Positions 45,861 through 53,787 of a DNA stretch of 64,000 bases are shown one piece after another (the first letter of the stretch is position 1; each line of letters opens with the position of its first letter). The translations under genes and the position numbers were made by a program. The notes beneath the pieces were generated by a model. It made no database searches. It was given only the letters and a program-made list of their open reading frames with translations, and was not told the DNA's origin. Source of the DNA: UBA1181 sp045226255 (GTDB lineage: Bacteria > Bacteroidota > Bacteroidia > Bacteroidales > Paludibacteraceae); assembly GCA_045226255.1 (NCBI GenBank), contig JBGVCG010000030.1:10368-74367 (forward strand), given 5' to 3'.

Positions 45861-46415
45861 ATGATATATCCCATAGTCGTATACGGTTGTCCCGTGTTAA
45901 GAGAAGAGGCGAAAGACATCACGCCGGACTACCCTAACATCAAGCAATTAGCGGAAGATATGTTCGCCACGATGTACAATGCGGAAGGCATTGGGCTTGC
46001 GGCGCCACAGATCGGTTTATCCATCCGCATGTTCGTCATAGACTTGGAAATATTGGCAGAGGACGACCCTCAATTCAAAGGGTTCAAGAAGGTGTTCATC
46101 AATCCTCAAATCGTCGAATACGGAGAGGAGATGGAGACGTGCGACGAGGGATGCCTCAGCCTGCCAGGCATCAGCGAAAGCGTGAAGCGTCCGACCAAGA
46201 TACGCATCCAGTACCTTGACGAGGATATGCAACCGCACGATGAAGTGTACGAGAAATACAAGGCGAGAGTGATCCAACACGAATACGACCACTTGGAGGG
46301 GAAAGTATTCATCGATAGGATATCACCCATCAGGCGTCAAATGAACCGAGGCAAGCTGACCAGCATGGTCAACGGTAAAATCAGATGTAGATACAGAATC
46401 AAAACAGTCAAATGA
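45861..46415 (+). CDS. def: Peptide deformylase
   Basis: The 184-residue enzyme removes formyl groups from nascent proteins. The three motifs are GIGLAAPQIG at 43-52, EGCLSLPG with Cys98, and QHEYDHLEG with His140 and His144 as metal ligands and Glu141 catalytic. The stop overlaps the next ATG (ATGA at 46412-46415). Confidence 0.97.
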   Translation: MIYPIVVYGCPVLREEAKDITPDYPNIKQLAEDMFATMYNAEGIGLAAPQIGLSIRMFVIDLEILAEDDPQFKGFKKVFINPQIVEYGEEMETCDEGCLSLPGISESVKRPTKIRIQYLDEDMQPHDEVYEKYKARVIQHEYDHLEGKVFIDRISPIRRQMNRGKLTSMVNGKIRCRYRIKTVK

Positions 46416-46684
46416 TGCGTTTAGCCGAAATAAAACAGCTCATCATGGAGGAGCGATTCGCAGATGCGGAGGCGCTACTGAAGCAGCACATCGACGAGAA
46501 CCCGCACGATGAGGCCGCACACTTCCTCATGGGCAACCTCTACCGAAAGAGGGAAGACTGGCAAGGTGCGCTGAACGAGTATCAAGCGGCAATAGACATC
46601 AACCCCGAATCGCCCGCCCGCATGGCCTACGACGCCATCCAAGAGGTGCTGGCATTCTACAACAAGGATATGTTTAATCAGTAG
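46412..46684 (+). CDS. Small TPR-repeat protein
   Basis: The 90-residue protein overlaps def by four bases; ATGs at 46412 and 46415 are both possible. It contains about two TPR-like units (DEAAHFLMGNLYRKREDWQGALNEYQAAIDINP, about 31-64). It is probably cytosolic and adaptor-like. It is likely translated together with def. It is followed by an AATTAAGAGTTAAG-type repeat. Confidence 0.75.
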   Translation: MMRLAEIKQLIMEERFADAEALLKQHIDENPHDEAAHFLMGNLYRKREDWQGALNEYQAAIDINPESPARMAYDAIQEVLAFYNKDMFNQ

Positions 46685-46722
46685 TTAAGAGTTAAGAATT
46701 AAGAGTTAAGAGTTGATAATTA
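46683..46722. repeat. AT-rich tandem stretch GAGTTAAGAATTAA
   Basis: GTTAAGAGTTAAGAATTAAG and two further degenerate units lie directly after the TPR-gene stop. The same type of stretch occurs near 34331 and 50022. Confidence 0.7.
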
Positions 46723-46806
46723 ATTTTTGGCTTGAAGCGGGACTTGCAATAAAGATGATTTAACATTTTTTCTGAAGAGAGACAAGGATATTAATCTCCA
46801 AAGGGG

Positions 46807-46814
46807 TAAATTTG
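46807..46814 (+). promoter_or_regulatory. -7 box of the DUF1599 gene
   Basis: TAAATTTG overlaps the TTG at 46812 and so excludes it as a start. Transcription would begin near 46820, leaving the GTG at 46842 as first start. Confidence 0.6.
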
Positions 46815-46841
46815 CCAAGACAAAAGAAAAAAGAGAATAGC

Positions 46842-47381
46842 GTGGAAACAAAAGAGCAATTCGAGACGGTAATCGCTGTATGCAAAGACATCTACAGCAA
46901 GAAGTTGCAGGACTACGGCGCTGCTTGGCGCATCATGCGTCCGGCATCCATCACCGACCAGATATTCATCAAGGCGAACCGAATCCGCACCCTGGAAGTA
47001 AAGGGAGAGGCGAAGGTGAACGAAGGCATACGTCCGGAGCTCATCGGCATCGTGAACTACGGCATTATGGGAATGATCCAGTTGGAGAAGGGGTATTCGG
47101 AGTCATCGGACCTCACGCCACAGGAGGCCATCACTCTCTACGACAAGTACATGAAGAAGACCGTCGACTTGATGCTGGCGAAGAACCATGACTACGACGA
47201 GGCATGGCGCTCCATGCGCACCACCTCCTACACGGACCTCATCCTCATGAAGCTCTACCGCACCAAGCAAATAGAAGACAACCAGAACCAAACGCTCATA
47301 TCCGAAGGGATAGAGGCGAACTACATGGACATGGTGAACTATGCTTTGTTCGGTCTGATAAAAATAGATTTTAAAGACTAA
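46842..47381 (+). CDS. DUF1599 domain protein
   Basis: The protein has 179 residues from the GTG at 46842. The longer frame from a TTG at 46812 lies in the promoter box. Two copies of the DUF1599 unit are visible: YSKKLQDYGAAWRIMRPASITDQIFIKANRIRTLE (about 18-52) and KNHDYDEAWRSMRTTSYTDLILMKLYRTKQIE (about 114-145). Each ends with an NYG/NYA segment (GIVNYGIMGMIQL, DMVNYALFGLIKI). The function is unknown. It lies before the BT_3928-like and tpiA genes, as in Bacteroides. Confidence 0.85.
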   Translation: METKEQFETVIAVCKDIYSKKLQDYGAAWRIMRPASITDQIFIKANRIRTLEVKGEAKVNEGIRPELIGIVNYGIMGMIQLEKGYSESSDLTPQEAITLYDKYMKKTVDLMLAKNHDYDEAWRSMRTTSYTDLILMKLYRTKQIEDNQNQTLISEGIEANYMDMVNYALFGLIKIDFKD

Positions 47382-47398
47382 GGGAATAAATATTTTAG

Positions 47399-47406
47399 TA
47401 ATTTTG
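47399..47406 (+). promoter_or_regulatory. TAATTTTG box five bases before the BT_3928-like start
   Basis: TAATTTTG, GAAGC, ATG repeats exactly the spacing seen in the J-protein array. It would give an almost leaderless mRNA. No -33 TTTG is seen, so function is uncertain. Confidence 0.4.
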
Positions 47407-47411
47407 GAAGC

Positions 47412-48686
47412 ATGAAAGATAGTGTAAAAAGCAAAATAGTTGTCGCAGCGAGAATACTATTAGGATTAGTTTTCGTCTTCTCCGGATACGTGAAAGCAGT
47501 GGATCCGCTTGGATCAACCTACAAGATACAAGACTACATGGCAGCGATGGGCTTGGACTTCTTTGCTCCGATCGCCTTGGTCATCGGCATCGGTCTGGCC
47601 GCCTTCGAGTTCCTAATCGGTGTATGTCTGGTGTTAGGCACCAACCTCAAATCCACCTCCATCTTAGCCATCATCATGATGTGCTTCATGACCCCGCTCA
47701 CGCTCTGGATCGCCATAGCGGACCCTGTGACGGACTGCGGATGCTTCGGCGACGCATTGGTCATCAGCAATTGGCAAACATTCTGGAAGAACATCGTGCT
47801 GCTGGCACTCGCCATCTTAGTCTACAAATGGAAAGAATATAGTCCGAAACTCTTCTCGGATCGCACAGAATGGTTGATAGCCATCTGCGCCGGCACATTC
47901 TCCATACTGCTCTCCATCTACTGCTACTTCAACCTGCCGATCATCGACTTCCGCCCTTACAAGAACGGAACCGACATCATAAAGGCAATGGAAGTACCGG
48001 AAGGTGCAGAGGAAGATGAATTCGAGACAATACTGGTGTACGAGAAGGATGGCGAACAGAAAGAATTCTCCTTGGATAACTATCCGAAAGACGACAACTC
48101 ATGGACCTTCGTAGACTCAAAGCACAAATTGATCAAGAAGGGATTCGAACCGCCTATCCATGACTTCACCATGGAACACCCAGACGACGGAGACATCACA
48201 GAGGAAGTGTTGAACAAGAAAGGTTACACCTTCCTGATGGTATGCTACAGGGTAGAGAAAGCGTTGACCGACAAACGAAAGGAGATCAACAGCATCTACC
48301 AATACGCACAACAGAACGGATACGACTTCTACTGCATGACCGCCACAGGATTGGAGACCGACGAGATGAAGGAATTCAAGACTGAGATGGGTTACAGTGC
48401 AGAGGGTGGCTACCCAATCGTCAACACGGACGAAATCACACTGAAGACCATCGTACGGTCCAACCCGGGCTTGGTGTTGTTGAAGGACGGTGTGGTTGTG
48501 AACAAATGGAGCAACAAGAACTTGCCGAAGTTCGAAAAGCCATTGGATCAATCCGAGATGGGGAAGGTGCAAGAGCCTAACGAATGGGGAATGGTGACGA
48601 TGTCAGTCTTAGGATTCCTTGCGGTCCTCGCCCTCGTATTCGCCATAGATTGGATCATATCACGCATCAGCGGAAAAAAGAAATAA
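47412..48686 (+). CDS. BT_3928-family membrane protein (DoxX/MauE-like)
   Basis: This 424-residue protein begins with a four-TM DoxX/MauE-like domain (about 10-135: RILLGLVFVFSGYVKAVDP, IALVIGIGLAAFEFLIGVCLVLG, DCGCFGDALVIS). Then come one or two TMs (about 148-170), a soluble domain, and a C-terminal TM (about 395-415). The conserved CGCF motif with two cysteines suggests a redox or disulfide role. The context, upstream of tpiA and after DUF1599, matches BT_3928 of B. thetaiotaomicron as I recall it. It is likely in an operon with tpiA (34-base gap). Confidence 0.8.
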   Translation: MKDSVKSKIVVAARILLGLVFVFSGYVKAVDPLGSTYKIQDYMAAMGLDFFAPIALVIGIGLAAFEFLIGVCLVLGTNLKSTSILAIIMMCFMTPLTLWIAIADPVTDCGCFGDALVISNWQTFWKNIVLLALAILVYKWKEYSPKLFSDRTEWLIAICAGTFSILLSIYCYFNLPIIDFRPYKNGTDIIKAMEVPEGAEEDEFETILVYEKDGEQKEFSLDNYPKDDNSWTFVDSKHKLIKKGFEPPIHDFTMEHPDDGDITEEVLNKKGYTFLMVCYRVEKALTDKRKEINSIYQYAQQNGYDFYCMTATGLETDEMKEFKTEMGYSAEGGYPIVNTDEITLKTIVRSNPGLVLLKDGVVVNKWSNKNLPKFEKPLDQSEMGKVQEPNEWGMVTMSVLGFLAVLALVFAIDWIISRISGKKK

Positions 48687-48720
48687 TACAACATTAACAT
48701 AATCATTTAAATTCATTACA

Positions 48721-49476
48721 ATGAGAAAGAATATCGTTGCAGGAAACTGGAAAATGAACAAGACACTCCAAGAGGGTCTTGAGTTGGCAAAGGGCTTGGA
48801 CGCCGCTTTGAAGGGTAAGAAACTGAATTGCGATGTCATCATCGGCACTCCATTCATCCACTTGGCAAGCGTAGCCGCAGCCATCGACACCAAGGTGATC
48901 GCAGTTTCCGCTGAGAACTGTGCAGACAAAGAGTCTGGCGCATTCACGGGCGAGGTTTCCGCCGCTATGGTTAAGTCAACAGGTGCTGAGTACGTTATCT
49001 TGGGACACTCAGAGCGTCGTGAGTACTACCACGAGACTCCAGAGATCTTGAAGGAGAAAGTTCTCTTGGCTTTGAAGAACGGTTTGAAGGTTATCTTCTG
49101 CATCGGCGAGAGCTTGGCAGAGCGTGAGGCTAACAAGCAAAACGCAGTTGTTAAGGCTGAGTTGGAGGGTTCTGTATTCAACTTGTCAGCTGAGGATTTC
49201 GCTAAGATCACTATCGCATACGAGCCAATCTGGGCCATCGGAACAGGCAAGACCGCTACGGCTGACCAAGCTGAGGAGATCCACGCTTACATCCGTTCTT
49301 GCGTAGCTGACAAATATGGCAAGGAAGTTGCTGAGAACACTTCTATCCTTTACGGTGGTTCTTGCAAGGCTTCTAACGCTCCTGAGTTGTTCGCTAAGCC
49401 AGACATCGACGGTGGTTTGATCGGTGGCGCTTCTTTGAAGGTTGAGGATTTCTGCGGCATCATCAACGCATTCTGA
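48721..49476 (+). CDS. tpiA: Triosephosphate isomerase
   Basis: The 251-residue enzyme interconverts dihydroxyacetone phosphate and glyceraldehyde 3-phosphate. Catalytic motifs: NWKMNK (Lys11), ILGHSERREYYHE (His near 99), and AYEPIWAIGTGKTA (Glu near 170). GGSCKASNAPELFAKPDIDGGLIGGASL closes the barrel. Codon choice switches to GCT/GTT/CGT-type codons in the second half, typical of strongly expressed genes. A rho-independent terminator follows at 49506-49534. Confidence 0.98.
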   Translation: MRKNIVAGNWKMNKTLQEGLELAKGLDAALKGKKLNCDVIIGTPFIHLASVAAAIDTKVIAVSAENCADKESGAFTGEVSAAMVKSTGAEYVILGHSERREYYHETPEILKEKVLLALKNGLKVIFCIGESLAEREANKQNAVVKAELEGSVFNLSAEDFAKITIAYEPIWAIGTGKTATADQAEEIHAYIRSCVADKYGKEVAENTSILYGGSCKASNAPELFAKPDIDGGLIGGASLKVEDFCGIINAF

Positions 49477-49505
49477 TTCTAACCTATCAAATGATCATAA
49501 CGGGA

Positions 49506-49534
49506 AAGGGTGGACATATTGTCCGCCCTTTTTT
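49506..49534 (+). terminator. Rho-independent terminator of tpiA
   Basis: AAGGGTGGAC (49506-49515), loop ATATT and GTCCGCCCTT (49521-49530) form a 10-bp stem with one G-T pair, followed by a run of T. Confidence 0.9.
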
Positions 49535-49547
49535 CGTCATAATTTCC

Positions 49548-49940
49548 ATAGGGCGTTGCCCTAGGCTATATATGTTTCGCCCTTTCAGGGCTGGCAGTGA
49601 ACCAGACGGGCATTCACGAGTCCCCAGGGTGATGCCCTGGGCTATATAATGTTATGCCCTTTCAGGGCTGGCAATGAACCGGACGGGCATTCGCGAGTCC
49701 CCAGGGCGATGCCCTGGGCTATATAATGTTTCGCCCTTTCAGGGCTGGCAATGAACCGGACGGGCATCCACGAGTCCCTAGGGCGTTGCCCTAGGCTATA
49801 TATGTTTCGCCCTTTCAGGGCTCAGTTATGCGCATCATGTAAGGAAATGCACACCCTTCAATTCTTAATTCTTAAATCCCATAGGGCGTTGCCCTAAGCT
49901 ATATATGTTATGCCCTTTCAGGGCTGGAATGTGCGCATCG
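49548..49940. repeat. 77-bp tandem palindromic repeats between tpiA and the LRR gene
   Basis: Five units start at about 49551, 49627, 49704, 49781 and 49884. Each contains GGGCGTTGCCC-type and GCCCTTTCAGGGC-type palindromes joined by CTATATATGTT or CTATATAATGTT. Spacings are 76, 77, 77 and 103 bases. The same family appears in the spacers of the neighbouring J-protein array. The rest of the 49477-50031 gap (555 bases) contains only the tpiA terminator and an AATTCTTAATTCAAAATTC repeat near 50022-50058. Confidence 0.9.
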
Positions 49941-50021
49941 TGCATAGATACGCTCTCCTCAATCGATTTCGTCGAACTATCGGTTCATTACCCACAACTG
50001 TATTCCCACGAACACCACCCT

Positions 50022-50058
50022 AATTCTTAATTCAAAATTCAAAATTCTTAATTCTCCA
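50022..50058. repeat. AATTCTTAATTCAAAATTC short repeats
   Basis: ATTCTTAATTC and ATTCAAAATTC alternate around the 3' end of the LRR gene, overlapping its last codons and stop. They are the inverse form of the AATTAAGAATTAAG stretches at 34331 and 46683. Confidence 0.65.
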
Positions 50059-52152
50059 ACCCTCCGGCACCCCGCTCGTCCCCTCTTCAACAGGGAGCGT
50101 CGCAGGGCAGAAGAAGGTGCCCTCCTCCCCCACACCATCGGTCCAACCACTCGTGGCGACCGAGTAGGACGGGTCCAACCAACTAGTGAAATGCACCTTC
50201 AGGCACTTCAGTCCTGCGCATCCACGAAACATTCCCTTGTAGCAATCCTCCTCTAAGGAAACGGCAGGCAACTCGGGAGCACGCTCCAATGCGGTACACC
50301 CTGCAAACATACCCATGTAGCAACCCAACTTCATCTCTTCGGCGGGAAGCGAAGGCGCGACGGAAAGGCGCGCGCACCCATCGAACATATTCGCATAGCA
50401 ATAAGGACCTAAAACCTTGGCTGGAAGAGCCGGAGGCTCCGTCAGCGATTTACAGCCCCTAAACAGGCTACTATAACATCCATCCGCCAACTCCGTCGCA
50501 GGCAATGACGGCGCACGACGCAACGACTCACAGCCCTCGAACATTCCCTGGTAGCACTGATTCCGCATCACGGTAGCCGGCAAGACGGGAGCCTCCTCCA
50601 CCCCTGGGCATTCAGAGAACATAAAGGCATAGCAACCAGGAGACAAGTTCTGCGCAGGCAGTGAAACGGCCCGTTTTATCGAACGACACTTTGAGAACAT
50701 ATATTGGTAACACTCCTGCGCCAATGTCATGGCAGGAAGTTCAGGCACATCGGTCAACCCCGAGCCCGAGAACATTCCTACATAGCAACGCTTCGCCAAC
50801 GTATCGGCAGGCAATAAAGGCGCACGCTTCAAACGCTTACACTCACCAAACATGTACGCATAGCAGGCTCGCGCCAATGTCTTGGCAGGAAGTTCAGGCG
50901 CCTCAGTCAAACCCGTAGCCCAGAACATTCCATCATAGCAATGCATCGCTAACGTATCGGCAGGCAATAGAGGCGCATGCTTCAAACGCCCACACGAACT
51001 AAACATACTCAAATAGCAGAATCTCGCCAACGTCATGGCAGGAAGTTCAGGCGCCTCGGTCAAACCTGTGCCCGAGAACATCCCAGCATAGCAATACTCC
51101 GCCAGCGTATCGGCAGGCAAGATAGGCGCACGCTTCAAACGCCTACACAAACTAAACATACTCGCATAGCAGGAATTAGCCAAACGGACAGAAGGCAAGG
51201 CAGGTGCCTTCCGCAAGTCATGGCACATCGCGAACATGGAACTGTAACACTCCTTCGCCATCACCTCGGCAGGGAGTTTTCCCACCCTCTTCAAGCGGAA
51301 ACAACCAGAGAACATATCCCCATAGCAATAGGACGCCAAAGAGCGTGCGGGGAGATCGGGAGTCCTCTTCAGCGACGAGCACCCAGCGAACATACGGTAA
51401 TAGCAATAGTCCGCCATCCTCTCCGCCGGCAAGCGTGGCGCTCGTCGCAACCCCTTGCAGCCGAAGAACATATCCATGTAGCACCCCACGCCCAACTCGG
51501 TGGCCGGCAGTGCGGGAGGCTCGGACAAACCCACACAATCCTTGAACATATTCGCATAACAACCGTCAGGCACGCTCAGCGCAGGCAATGCGGGGGCTTT
51601 GGTCAACCCCTTGCAGCCAATGAACATGCGGGAATAGCATCCCTTGGTCAACGTCGTGGAGGGCAAACGTGGCGCACGGCGCAAGCCTTCACAATTCTCG
51701 AACAGACGGTAGAAACAATATTCGGAAGGAATCTCCGCATGCGAAGCGTCCCCATACAGCAGACTCATCACGTCGCCGTCCGCATAGACCGCACCCTCGA
51801 TCACGAAAGCGGTATAACGGGTCCGATGGAACCCCCTATCATTCGTCGAGGAAGAACCGGAGAGTCCGTTCGGATTGTCGCCCCTGAAGCAGACCGATTC
51901 ACCCGCATGCTGCAGTTCGATCAGTTCCGACATGGTGTGCACCGTATCCCCGTCCTCCTTCGGATGGAAGCGCAGAGGCGACCATGAGGCGCCCCCGTCA
52001 CGGGAGTACTCCAAGGAGATATGATTGCCCGCATAGGCGGCGACAGAGATCATCACCCCATCCTCCACGGCCGTAAGGCGAAGAGGGTCCGCCGCCCTGC
52101 CCACCGAAGCAAGGAGGAAGAAAAGGATGAGTAAAAAAGAGTAACGTCTCAT
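50032..52152 (-). CDS. Exported leucine-rich-repeat protein with twenty 25/26-residue repeats
   Basis: The 706-residue protein has a signal peptide (MRRYSFLLILFFLLASVGRA) and an N-terminal region (about 21-140) containing FRGDNPNGLSG and VMSLLYGD, typical of Bacteroidales LRR surface proteins. From residue 146 to about 658, twenty repeats follow: CYxxMFxGCxxLxxAPxLPAxxLA, 26 residues each except repeats 9, 11 and 13, which have 25 and lack the second Cys. Repeats 8-13 form three 51-residue pairs of very similar DNA. The C terminus (about 660-706) is unique. It is 24 bases downstream of the last J-protein gene and probably its operon partner. Function unknown; BspA-like adhesion is possible. 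Confidence 0.85.
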   Translation of the reverse strand: MRRYSFLLILFFLLASVGRAADPLRLTAVEDGVMISVAAYAGNHISLEYSRDGGASWSPLRFHPKEDGDTVHTMSELIELQHAGESVCFRGDNPNGLSGSSSTNDRGFHRTRYTAFVIEGAVYADGDVMSLLYGDASHAEIPSEYCFYRLFENCEGLRRAPRLPSTTLTKGCYSRMFIGCKGLTKAPALPALSVPDGCYANMFKDCVGLSEPPALPATELGVGCYMDMFFGCKGLRRAPRLPAERMADYCYYRMFAGCSSLKRTPDLPARSLASYCYGDMFSGCFRLKRVGKLPAEVMAKECYSSMFAMCHDLRKAPALPSVRLANSCYASMFSLCRRLKRAPILPADTLAEYCYAGMFSGTGLTEAPELPAMTLARFCYLSMFSSCGRLKHAPLLPADTLAMHCYDGMFWATGLTEAPELPAKTLARACYAYMFGECKRLKRAPLLPADTLAKRCYVGMFSGSGLTDVPELPAMTLAQECYQYMFSKCRSIKRAVSLPAQNLSPGCYAFMFSECPGVEEAPVLPATVMRNQCYQGMFEGCESLRRAPSLPATELADGCYSSLFRGCKSLTEPPALPAKVLGPYCYANMFDGCARLSVAPSLPAEEMKLGCYMGMFAGCTALERAPELPAVSLEEDCYKGMFRGCAGLKCLKVHFTSWLDPSYSVATSGWTDGVGEEGTFFCPATLPVEEGTSGVPEGWRIKNFEF
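50713..51171 (-). repeat. Three tandem 153-bp units in the LRR gene
   Basis: Residues 328-480 are three pairs of one 26- and one 25-residue repeat. Their DNA is much more similar between units (51 residues apart) than between the two members of a pair, showing recent amplification. Confidence 0.8.
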
Positions 52153-52176
52153 ACAATGAAAAATTAGACTTAAAAA

Positions 52177-53613
52177 TTATCTCGCCACGCTAACTGGCTC
52201 CTTGCTCAACTCCGCACACAAAAAATCGTAGGCCTCCGTGATCGTGCGGAAACGTTGTGAAGCCTCCTCCCGCTCCGACGCTAGGGCGGTAGGCGGCAGG
52301 GTATCCGGGTGGCAGGTCTTCACCTGCGTGCGGTAAGCGGTTTTTACCTCCTCTATCGTGGCATCCACTTTCAGGCCCAGCAGGTTGTAGGCCTCCCGCT
52401 TACGGCTGGAATAGCTGAATTGGCAACGCTCACGCTGTCGGGCGTTCTCCTCGCCACTCTGTCGTTCCCTGGATTGTTTCTCCGTTTCGAAACGATATCT
52501 CAGGGAGAGGAAGTCCCAATCTTTTATGCAAAGATAAAATGCGATGCGGGAGAGGCGGTTCAACTCCTCTTCGTCCACCAGACCATCGCTCGCATAGGCG
52601 CACTCGAAGAGATGAGACAGGAGCTCCAGGCGGTCGGCGTAATCAGACCCCTTGTTTTCCACAATGGACAAACTAATGTTCACGAAACTATCCTTCGACG
52701 GGACGGACCCCTTCTTACGAAAACCCCTAAAGCGCTCAATCTGCTCGGACAAATCATGCGTATAATCATACTTGCGGAAAGCCGACTCGGAGAGGTACTT
52801 CATGAGGCACTGATACCCCGAATCCTGGTACGAATCACCCATCCTGAGACATATCATATTCGCGAAGAGTCTTATCATATCCGTGTAATAACGCTGCTTC
52901 ATGGACATGGTTTTCCTCACCCGTTTTGATAGGTCGCGCTTGTAATCATAGCTGACATACTTGGACTTCGAGAAGTATGTCAGTGCGGACTGGAGGGCCT
53001 CCTTCTGGCACTCCGGCAGGGTCTTGAAACATATTCTATTCGCGAAGCGTCTTATCTCGCCCTCATATTCCTCCTTGTAGCAAATCGGGTCCACATAACA
53101 AAGATCGGGGAAACACGTTCGGAAGAAATCCACCAAGGTGGTTCGAGGGAAATATGCCAATTCGGGATCCTCCACCAATTGATTATAACCTCTAAATTCC
53201 ACCGTACAATTCGAGTCCCTACAGACAATACGCTTTATAGTCCAATAGTAATACGTCTTCTTCCATAGTCCCCGAAAATGACGCAACTCAAGGCGGTCTT
53301 TGTAATAGTAATATGAAGAAGAGAATCGTTCTTTTAGATACTCCCCCAAAAGTTTAACAACATAAGAGAGACCTATCAAAACAAAGGATATAAGGAACAC
53401 CAAAAACTCAAACATCGATTTGCTCGAGGGGCGAATATTCCCAAACAAAATCAAGCATATGATAGAAACCACAAAAAACACGAAGTAGAGAATGAAAGGC
53501 AAAAAATTATTCTGCCAACAATCCTCAAGAGGTTTCTTCAACGCCCCGTCTTCCGTCAGCAAGGATTTTTCCTTCCACTCCTTGAATATCCTATCTATCT
53601 TTTCCTTGTCCAT
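52177..53613 (-). CDS. Membrane-anchored TerB/J-domain protein, array copy 1 (long type A)
   Basis: The 478-residue protein has an N-terminal cytosolic helix (1-30, MDKEKIDRIFKEWKEK), TM helices at about 38-60 and 67-90, and a PH-like beta region (about 98-145, YYYKDRLELRHFRGLWKKTYYY). Two copies of a helical module (RRFANRICFKT ... YDYKRDLSK, about 188-230, and RLFANMICLR ... YDYTHDLSE, about 248-290) follow. A TerB-like segment (about 325-375, ECAYASDGLVDEEELNRLSRIA) and a J domain (about 408-472, HPD at 435-437) complete it. Both termini face the cytosol, so the J domain should contact DnaK. The last copy before the LRR gene, it closely resembles copy 6. Confidence 0.85.
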   Translation of the reverse strand: MDKEKIDRIFKEWKEKSLLTEDGALKKPLEDCWQNNFLPFILYFVFFVVSIICLILFGNIRPSSKSMFEFLVFLISFVLIGLSYVVKLLGEYLKERFSSSYYYYKDRLELRHFRGLWKKTYYYWTIKRIVCRDSNCTVEFRGYNQLVEDPELAYFPRTTLVDFFRTCFPDLCYVDPICYKEEYEGEIRRFANRICFKTLPECQKEALQSALTYFSKSKYVSYDYKRDLSKRVRKTMSMKQRYYTDMIRLFANMICLRMGDSYQDSGYQCLMKYLSESAFRKYDYTHDLSEQIERFRGFRKKGSVPSKDSFVNISLSIVENKGSDYADRLELLSHLFECAYASDGLVDEEELNRLSRIAFYLCIKDWDFLSLRYRFETEKQSRERQSGEENARQRERCQFSYSSRKREAYNLLGLKVDATIEEVKTAYRTQVKTCHPDTLPPTALASEREEASQRFRTITEAYDFLCAELSKEPVSVAR

Positions 53614-53618
53614 AGCTT

Positions 53619-53626
53619 CAAAATTA
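53619..53626 (-). promoter_or_regulatory. TAATTTTG box of array copy 1
   Basis: It lies five bases before the ATG at 53613. ATTG is 19 bases further upstream as a weak -33. Confidence 0.6.
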
Positions 53627-53674
53627 GCACAATTTTATGGGAACGCAATGGAGCATGGCATTGATTAAAATTTG

Positions 53675-53779
53675 TTTTGCCCCCGCCGGGGGCGTCCGAC
53701 ACTCCACATGTCCACATTCCCCAGGGCAACGCCCTGGGTCATATGCGACCATGTGGACATGCGCCCTGAAGGGGCAAAA
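53675..53779. repeat. Nested palindrome in the copy 1/2 spacer
   Basis: The outer arms TTTTGCCCC and GGGGCAAAA, the inner arms CATGTCCACAT and ATGTGGACATG, and the central CCCAGGGCAACGCCCTGGG make a 105-bp nested palindrome. It is a shortened form of the copy 3/4 spacer and may act as a terminator. Confidence 0.8.
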
Positions 53780-53787
53780 GGATCGTA

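Noticed and set aside
49548..49940. Possible CRISPR array
   Set aside because: The units are about 77 bases with internal palindromes and lack unique spacers of constant length. No cas genes are present.
50977..51987. 336-residue plus-strand frame over the LRR gene
   Set aside because: It is the shadow of the repeated LRR codons and has no start context of its own.
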